Assembly (NCBI GenBank): GCA_035933635.1
Contig: DASYYY010000039.1
Span: 1 to 25,771 of the forward strand
DNA: 25,771 bases
Direction: 5' to 3'
DNA from: JAKIVR01 sp035933635
GTDB lineage: Archaea; Thermoplasmatota; Thermoplasmata; Lutacidiplasmatales; UBA184
The notes beneath the pieces were generated by a model that worked only from the letters and a program-made list of their open reading frames with translations, was not told the DNA's origin and did not search any database. Numbering within the stretch: position 1 is the stretch's first letter; each line of letters starts with the position of its first letter. Position numbers and translations under genes: made by a program. Of this stretch, positions 21,801-25,771 are shown piece by piece.

Positions 21801-22193
21801 TCAGGGCATGAGCTGGTGGGGGACGACCGGTCCGCGTCCGGTCTTCCAGTAGCTGTAGGCGACCCCCAGCAGGACCACCGCCGACAAGAACACGAGTCCG
21901 ATCGCGGTCCACGACGGCTTGGTGGTCAGGTAGAACCCGATCGACAGCGGGTTCAACCTCGAGCCCAGGAAGGCAACGCCCGCCGACAGGAGCAGGAGCG
22001 CGAGCGCACCGGGGATCAATACCGTCCAGGTGGCAAGGACCCACCCCACCAACACCAGTGCGAGCGCCACGTAGGCCGCGGCATGCGAGCGCGGAGCGGG
22101 CCCCCGCCCCTCGGAGTCAGGTTCCTCCGGGCCTGCGTACGCCGGCGGTCGGCGCGGGCGCGGAGCGGTGCGCGGCGCGTACTCGACCGGCAC
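21801..22193 (-). CDS. Small integral membrane protein
   Basis: 130 residues from a GTG. A Pro/Arg-rich cytoplasmic N-terminus (1-36) is followed by three hydrophobic segments, about 38-58, 59-76 and 95-113, and a short tail. I recognise no family. The GTG was chosen because an ATTTATT element lies 21-27 bases upstream, which fits a leaderless message. It is convergent with nadA, only 10 bases apart, and downstream of polX on the same strand. Confidence 0.65.
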   Translation of the reverse strand: MPVEYAPRTAPRPRRPPAYAGPEEPDSEGRGPAPRSHAAAYVALALVLVGWVLATWTVLIPGALALLLLSAGVAFLGSRLNPLSIGFYLTTKPSWTAIGLVFLSAVVLLGVAYSYWKTGRGPVVPHQLMP

Positions 22194-22213
22194 GATCGGG
22201 CCGGCGCATTTCG

Positions 22214-22220
22214 AATAAAT
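22214..22220 (-). promoter_or_regulatory. TATA box for the small membrane protein
   Basis: ATTTATT on the minus strand, 21-27 bases before the GTG at 22193. It lies just after the polX stop, so it may also help terminate polX transcription. Confidence 0.5.
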
Positions 22221-22250
22221 GAGGTCCCGGCTCCACTCGCATCGGACCGT

Positions 22251-23909
22251 TCAGGTCCGGGCCCGCTGGGCGGTCCCACGTCGCGGAGGCGTCGGCTCCC
22301 GGGTGTTCGCCACGGCCGACGCGACGAGCCACCCCCGACGCGCCAGGCGCACGGCGAGATGGAGCCTCCCGAGCTCCTCCGGGCGGTGCGATCCTGAGGT
22401 CACGAACAGCGGCACTCCGGACTCGGCCAGCCGGCGGAGCGCCCCCGAGTCGAGGCCATCGTCTCCCGGCTGGGGGGTGACCTCGAGCCCGAGGCCTTGG
22501 GCGCGCGCCCACTCGATCCACCCCTCGCGCGGACCGGAATCGTGGGACGGGAGATGACCGAGGAACGTCGGGAAGGGGTCGAGGGCGGGCAGGTCGCCGG
22601 GGGGAACCGGATTCCCGGCGCGACCGTTGACGATGGAGTAGTCCACCCCGGTCGGCAGTTTCTCCGGTGACCCTGGGGTCCACTCCGCCCCCACGAGCAG
22701 CCTCACCGCGTCGTCGCCCCGGGCCGACTCCCAGGACTCTCGCAAGCGGCGGATACCCTCCGGGTGTTCGAGCACATCGGGGTGCAGGATGATGCCCAGG
22801 TACCGGAGCTTCAGGTCCTGTGCGGCCTTCTTCCAGGACCCGATCCCGTCGGTGGAACCGTCCGGGAGATGCACGTGAAGGTCCCCCCGCAGGTCGGGGG
22901 CCTCCACGAGCTTCGGGATCTGGCCGGCTTCCGCGGCCTCGATCTCGCCATGGTTCTCGCGGATCTCCGGTGGCATGACGCGGAGGTTCAGGGCCGCGTA
23001 GACCTCCTCCTCGGTGCGGCCGGCGACCGACGCCTCCCCGCGGAAGACCCCGTACTCGTTGATCTTGAGCCCGCGGTCGCGGGCGAGCGACCGCAGGTGG
23101 ATGTTGTGCTCCTTCGAGCCGGTGAAGTACTGCAGGGCCGCCCCGAAGCTCTCCGGGGGCACGACCCGCAGGTCGATCTGGATCCCCGGCGCGAAGATCA
23201 CCGTCTCCTTCGTCTCGCCGCGAAGCCGCACCTCGCGCACGCCCTCGAGCGCGCTGAACGCGTCGAAGACCGCCTCCGGCGTGGACGAGGTGGCGAGCAG
23301 GTCGATGTCCCCGACCGTCTCGCGGCCCCTACGGAGGCTCCCCGCGGTCACCAGCTGATCGACGCTCACCCGGGAGCGGAGCTCGGCGACCACCCGCTCG
23401 GCGAGCTCCCAGACGACCAGGATGGGGCGACGGACGTCACCGGCGGTAGCACCGATGAGCGGCTGGACCCCCTCCCGGAGGACCTGGATCTTCCGCGCAC
23501 CGAACCCCTTGAGCCCGCTCAGACGACCTTGCTCGATCGCCTCGGCGAGCTGGGCCGGGCTTTCGACCTTGAGCTCGACCCAGAACCTACGCGTGGTCTT
23601 GGGGCCGACCCCGGGGATCTGCATGATCTGCAGCAGCCCCGGAGGTATCTGGGCCGCGAGTCGCTCGTAGTACTCGATCTTCCCGGTCCGGAGGTACTCC
23701 CGGATCTTCTCGGCCAGAGCCTCCCCCACACCCGGGATGGTGCCGAGCTCGCCCCGGTCGGCGACCTTGCGCACGTCCTCGTCGAGCGATTCGATCGACC
23801 GCGCCGCGCGGCGATACGCCTCGACCTTGAAGCGGTCCCCCTCGCCGGTGAGCTCGAGGAAGTTCGCGGTGTCGGTGAACAGCCGTAGGAGCTCGGCGTT
23901 CTTCGGCAT
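22251..23909 (-). CDS. polX: Family X DNA polymerase with PHP domain (PolX)
   Basis: 552 residues, near the usual 570. Order: helix-hairpin-helix segments at about 57-70, 97-110 and 132-141; the nucleotidyltransferase site G190-S-L-R-R with G200-D201-I-D203 and third Asp D246; thumb with Y-F-T-G-S-K-E-H-N (261-269); then a C-terminal PHP domain. PolX fills short gaps in base-excision repair; an intact PHP domain adds Mn-dependent 3'-5' exonuclease or phosphoesterase activity. The PHP metal ligands are only partly kept: H345 and H347, H376, E409, H452 and H508 are present, but the usual S-V-H reads N-G-R at 428-430 and the D-A-H reads G-S-H at 506-508. The ATG at 23909 gives the family's normal N-terminus. 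Confidence 0.93.
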   Translation of the reverse strand: MPKNAELLRLFTDTANFLELTGEGDRFKVEAYRRAARSIESLDEDVRKVADRGELGTIPGVGEALAEKIREYLRTGKIEYYERLAAQIPPGLLQIMQIPGVGPKTTRRFWVELKVESPAQLAEAIEQGRLSGLKGFGARKIQVLREGVQPLIGATAGDVRRPILVVWELAERVVAELRSRVSVDQLVTAGSLRRGRETVGDIDLLATSSTPEAVFDAFSALEGVREVRLRGETKETVIFAPGIQIDLRVVPPESFGAALQYFTGSKEHNIHLRSLARDRGLKINEYGVFRGEASVAGRTEEEVYAALNLRVMPPEIRENHGEIEAAEAGQIPKLVEAPDLRGDLHVHLPDGSTDGIGSWKKAAQDLKLRYLGIILHPDVLEHPEGIRRLRESWESARGDDAVRLLVGAEWTPGSPEKLPTGVDYSIVNGRAGNPVPPGDLPALDPFPTFLGHLPSHDSGPREGWIEWARAQGLGLEVTPQPGDDGLDSGALRRLAESGVPLFVTSGSHRPEELGRLHLAVRLARRGWLVASAVANTREPTPPRRGTAQRART

Positions 23910-23955
23910 GGTCGCGTCCCCAACGACGACGCGCGGAAAACTGGTCCGGCCGGGG

Positions 23956-24747
23956 TTACGGACTGCGCTCGGCGCCGGCGTCGACCCATAGCCGGGGCAC
24001 CCCGGTGTCGAACCCCAGAGCATCGTACAGCGCCCGGGCGGCGGTGTTGTCGTCGCGGACGAACAGGGCGGAGCCGGCCCCGATCGAGTCGGCGTCCCGC
24101 AGCAATTGGGCCACCACCGCCCGACCCCAACCCCGCTGGCGCGCCCGCGGCACGGTGAACACCCCCGAGACATGCCAGACCCTCGGGAGTCGCACCTCGG
24201 CCCGCGCCACGGCCACGAGCTCGGCGCCATCGAACCCACCGACCACCCACTCGTGGTGGAGGTCGATCGAGAGGTAGGTGTCGGTCACGCTGGAATGGTC
24301 CCCCTCGGCCAGGGCGCGCAGCGCGCCCCGATCTTCGGGGGTCAATCGCCGGACCGGCCGACCCTGCTCGGGATCGGGAGCCGGTCCCCAGCGTTGTCGG
24401 AATCGCAGCGTGTATTCGATCGTGGGCCCGCGCTCCCGGCGCAGCAACTCTCCGACCTCCGGGTCGATGATGGCCAGCAGCGGACGCGGGGGGACCCGTT
24501 CGAGCATCGGCTCGGGTGAATCGGTCGACCCCACCCAGTGAAGGACCGGACACCCGGGGAGCCCCTTCCAGACCAGCAGGTACGCCCGAGGCACGTTCTC
24601 CTCGAGCAACGTCCAGAACTCCACGCTCTCGGGCCAGGCGAGCCGATCCCAGACCGCCAACGCATGGGTCGCCGGGTCCGCGTCGTACAGACGCTCGAGC
24701 CACAGGGGATCGATGTCGGGCACGACGCGAGTTCGCGCGGGGGACAT
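23956..24747 (-). CDS. GNAT-family acetyltransferase
   Basis: 263 residues from the ATG at 24747. The N-terminal half (1-140) is an extra domain of unknown role. The C-terminal half is a GNAT domain: V-F-T-V-P-R-A-R-Q-R-G-W-G-R-A-V holds the acetyl-CoA-binding R/Q-x-x-G-x-G signature, followed by a helix and the F-V-R-D-D-N-T-A-A-R-A-L-Y-D-A-L-G-F end typical of the fold. This two-part architecture resembles FeeM- or GCN5-like N-acyltransferases, but the substrate cannot be told. It lies 46 bases upstream of polX on the same strand and may be co-transcribed with it. A longer frame runs upstream across the start of the divergent gene and is unlikely to be real. Confidence 0.8.
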   Translation of the reverse strand: MSPARTRVVPDIDPLWLERLYDADPATHALAVWDRLAWPESVEFWTLLEENVPRAYLLVWKGLPGCPVLHWVGSTDSPEPMLERVPPRPLLAIIDPEVGELLRRERGPTIEYTLRFRQRWGPAPDPEQGRPVRRLTPEDRGALRALAEGDHSSVTDTYLSIDLHHEWVVGGFDGAELVAVARAEVRLPRVWHVSGVFTVPRARQRGWGRAVVAQLLRDADSIGAGSALFVRDDNTAARALYDALGFDTGVPRLWVDAGAERSP

Positions 24748-24899
24748 GGCTCCGATCTGACCCGCAAGGGCTCGGGCCCTCTTGAGGGGAGGGAGCCTGC
24801 GCGGCCCACCTCGACCGGGTTGGTCGGGCGCAGGACCCTTTTCGGGCGGACCGGGTCTCGAGGGAAAAACGACCAATAGCGCGGGCGCCCTCTCTCGGC

Positions 24900-25771
24900 G
24901 TGCGCAGCCATCGGCCCACTCCGGAGTTCCCTGCCCATCTCGAGGCACTCTACCGGAAGTTTCCGTTCGACCGCTCCCTCGCGCAGGATCCGCTGTCCCG
25001 GGTCCGTCCCGTGGCCGTCGACCGCCGCCACGCGGAGGTGGCCGGCATCTTCGCCGCCACCCTCGCCGTGGGCAACACCGCCTCGATCCAACGCGCCTTC
25101 AGCGAGCTCCTCCGTCGGGCGGGCGGCGACCTGACAACGGTCGTCGACCGGATGGTGCGCCCGGGCGCGGACCCGGCGTTCGGCGGATTCGTCCACCGCT
25201 GGATCCGCGGTGAGCATCTGAGCTTCCTCGCCTACCGGCTGCACGAGATCGGGTCGACCGAGGGCTCGCTCGAGGCGGTGTTCGCCCGGGGGGCGGCCGG
25301 CCCAGACGGTTTCGCCGGCGGTCTCGACGCGTTGGCGACGGCGCTACGGGGCCCGTCGAACGCTCGAGGCGCCCCTCGGCCCCCGCGGGGGTACGTCCGA
25401 CTCTTCCCGACGCCCCTCGGCCCCACCCACAGCCCGTGCAAACGGATGGCGCTCTTCGTTCGCTGGATGGTCCGGTCGAACTACCCGGACCTCGGGGTCT
25501 GGACCGGCGTCGACCCGGCGACGCTGCGGATTCCGCTCGACCACCACGTCTACTGGATCGCCTACCACCTCGGGCTGACCCAGCGCCGAACGAGGAACTG
25601 GGCGGCCGTCGAGGAGGTCACCGCGGCGCTACGGGCCGTCGACTCCGCCGACCCCATCAAGTACGATTTCGTTCTCTGTCACACCGGAGTGTCGGGAGAT
25701 TGCCCCAAGGAACGCGACCTCGCGGTGTGCGGCCCGTGCGTGGTTCGACCGGATTGCCGGCTGTGGCGGGG
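24900..25771 (+). CDS. TIGR02757 (DUF2400) family protein, HhH-GPD-related, partial
   Basis: Open from a GTG at 24900 to the window edge (290 codons, no stop seen). Family blocks include E-A-L-Y-R-K-F near the start, C-K-R-M-A-L-F-V-R-W-M-V-R, I-P-L-D214-H-H-V (Asp at the place of the catalytic Asp of HhH-GPD glycosylases), and K-Y-D-F near the end. The family is related to DNA glycosylases and its role is not established. Beyond K-Y-D-F there is a cysteine cluster C268-X8-C277-X2-C280-X5-C286, very like the C-X6-C-X2-C-X5-C iron-sulfur loop of endonuclease III, with one more Cys at 260. The gene is divergent from the acetyltransferase, with 152 bases between the starts; an AT-containing stretch at about 24863-24878 may be its promoter. 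Confidence 0.85.
   Translation, partial: MRSHRPTPEFPAHLEALYRKFPFDRSLAQDPLSRVRPVAVDRRHAEVAGIFAATLAVGNTASIQRAFSELLRRAGGDLTTVVDRMVRPGADPAFGGFVHRWIRGEHLSFLAYRLHEIGSTEGSLEAVFARGAAGPDGFAGGLDALATALRGPSNARGAPRPPRGYVRLFPTPLGPTHSPCKRMALFVRWMVRSNYPDLGVWTGVDPATLRIPLDHHVYWIAYHLGLTQRRTRNWAAVEEVTAALRAVDSADPIKYDFVLCHTGVSGDCPKERDLAVCGPCVVRPDCRLWR

Noticed and set aside
24748..24948. N-terminal extension of the acetyltransferase to 330 residues
   Set aside because: The added part is Pro/Arg/Gly-rich and would overlap the start of the divergent TIGR02757-family gene; the ATG at 24747 gives a compact two-domain protein.
1..25771. CRISPR arrays, insertion sequences, integrases
   Set aside because: No regularly spaced repeats, transposase motifs or terminal inverted repeats were seen.

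Overview
The window is GC-rich archaeal chromosome. The archaeal markers are a complete PolD large subunit (DP2), the formate-dependent AICAR ligase PurP, a DUF929-type thioredoxin-like protein, a tRNA interrupted by a bulge-helix-bulge intron, and several TATA boxes about 25-30 bases upstream of GTG, TTG or ATG starts, which suggests leaderless messages. Secreted W/N/G/S/T-rich proteins together with a PolX and a high G+C content fit an uncultivated Thermoplasmatota lineage best. That lineage call is inference; there is no rRNA here to settle it.

Left part (1-5488), accessory in character. Bases 1-666 hold no supportable gene. A secreted, repeat-rich and probably glycosylated propeller-like protein follows. 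Next is a compact arsenic-type module: a divergent HxlR regulator with a Cys-rich N-terminus, a 28-residue peptide with ten cysteines, a low-molecular-weight-phosphatase-type arsenate reductase, and an aquaglyceroporin, the last three translationally coupled on the plus strand. After it come two tiny overlapping membrane-protein genes, one ending in a classic C2H2 zinc finger. A 400-base intergenic segment full of inverted repeats precedes two tandem paralogous membrane-anchored extracellular proteins.

Middle (5553-11630), mostly core. DP2 starts at TTG. A tRNA-Arg(UCG) follows, split by a 29-base intron inside the T-loop (position 59/60) with a textbook bulge-helix-bulge. Then come a membrane-anchored thioredoxin-like protein and a VKOR homologue, probably an extracytoplasmic disulfide-forming pair. 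A minus-strand pair consists of a winged-helix regulator and a small beta-rich, possibly Sm-like protein.

Right part (11733-25771), metabolic and DNA repair. A tightly packed plus-strand operon encodes a three-subunit xanthine-dehydrogenase-family molybdo-hydroxylase (FAD, 2Fe-2S, Mo subunits), then PurP, then the glycine-cleavage T protein GcvT. A new promoter overlapping the gcvT stop drives a large AAA ATPase with TPR-type repeats, which overlaps nadC; nadA follows. On the minus strand are a GNAT acetyltransferase, a PolX with a partly degenerate PHP domain, and a small membrane protein. The window ends inside a TIGR02757-family (DUF2400, HhH-GPD-related) gene carrying an endonuclease III-like cysteine cluster.

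The most noteworthy items are the T-loop-interrupted tRNA, the Cys-rich micropeptide with its Cys-rich regulator in the arsenic module, the membrane-tethered C2H2 finger, and the Fe-S-type motif on the TIGR02757 protein.
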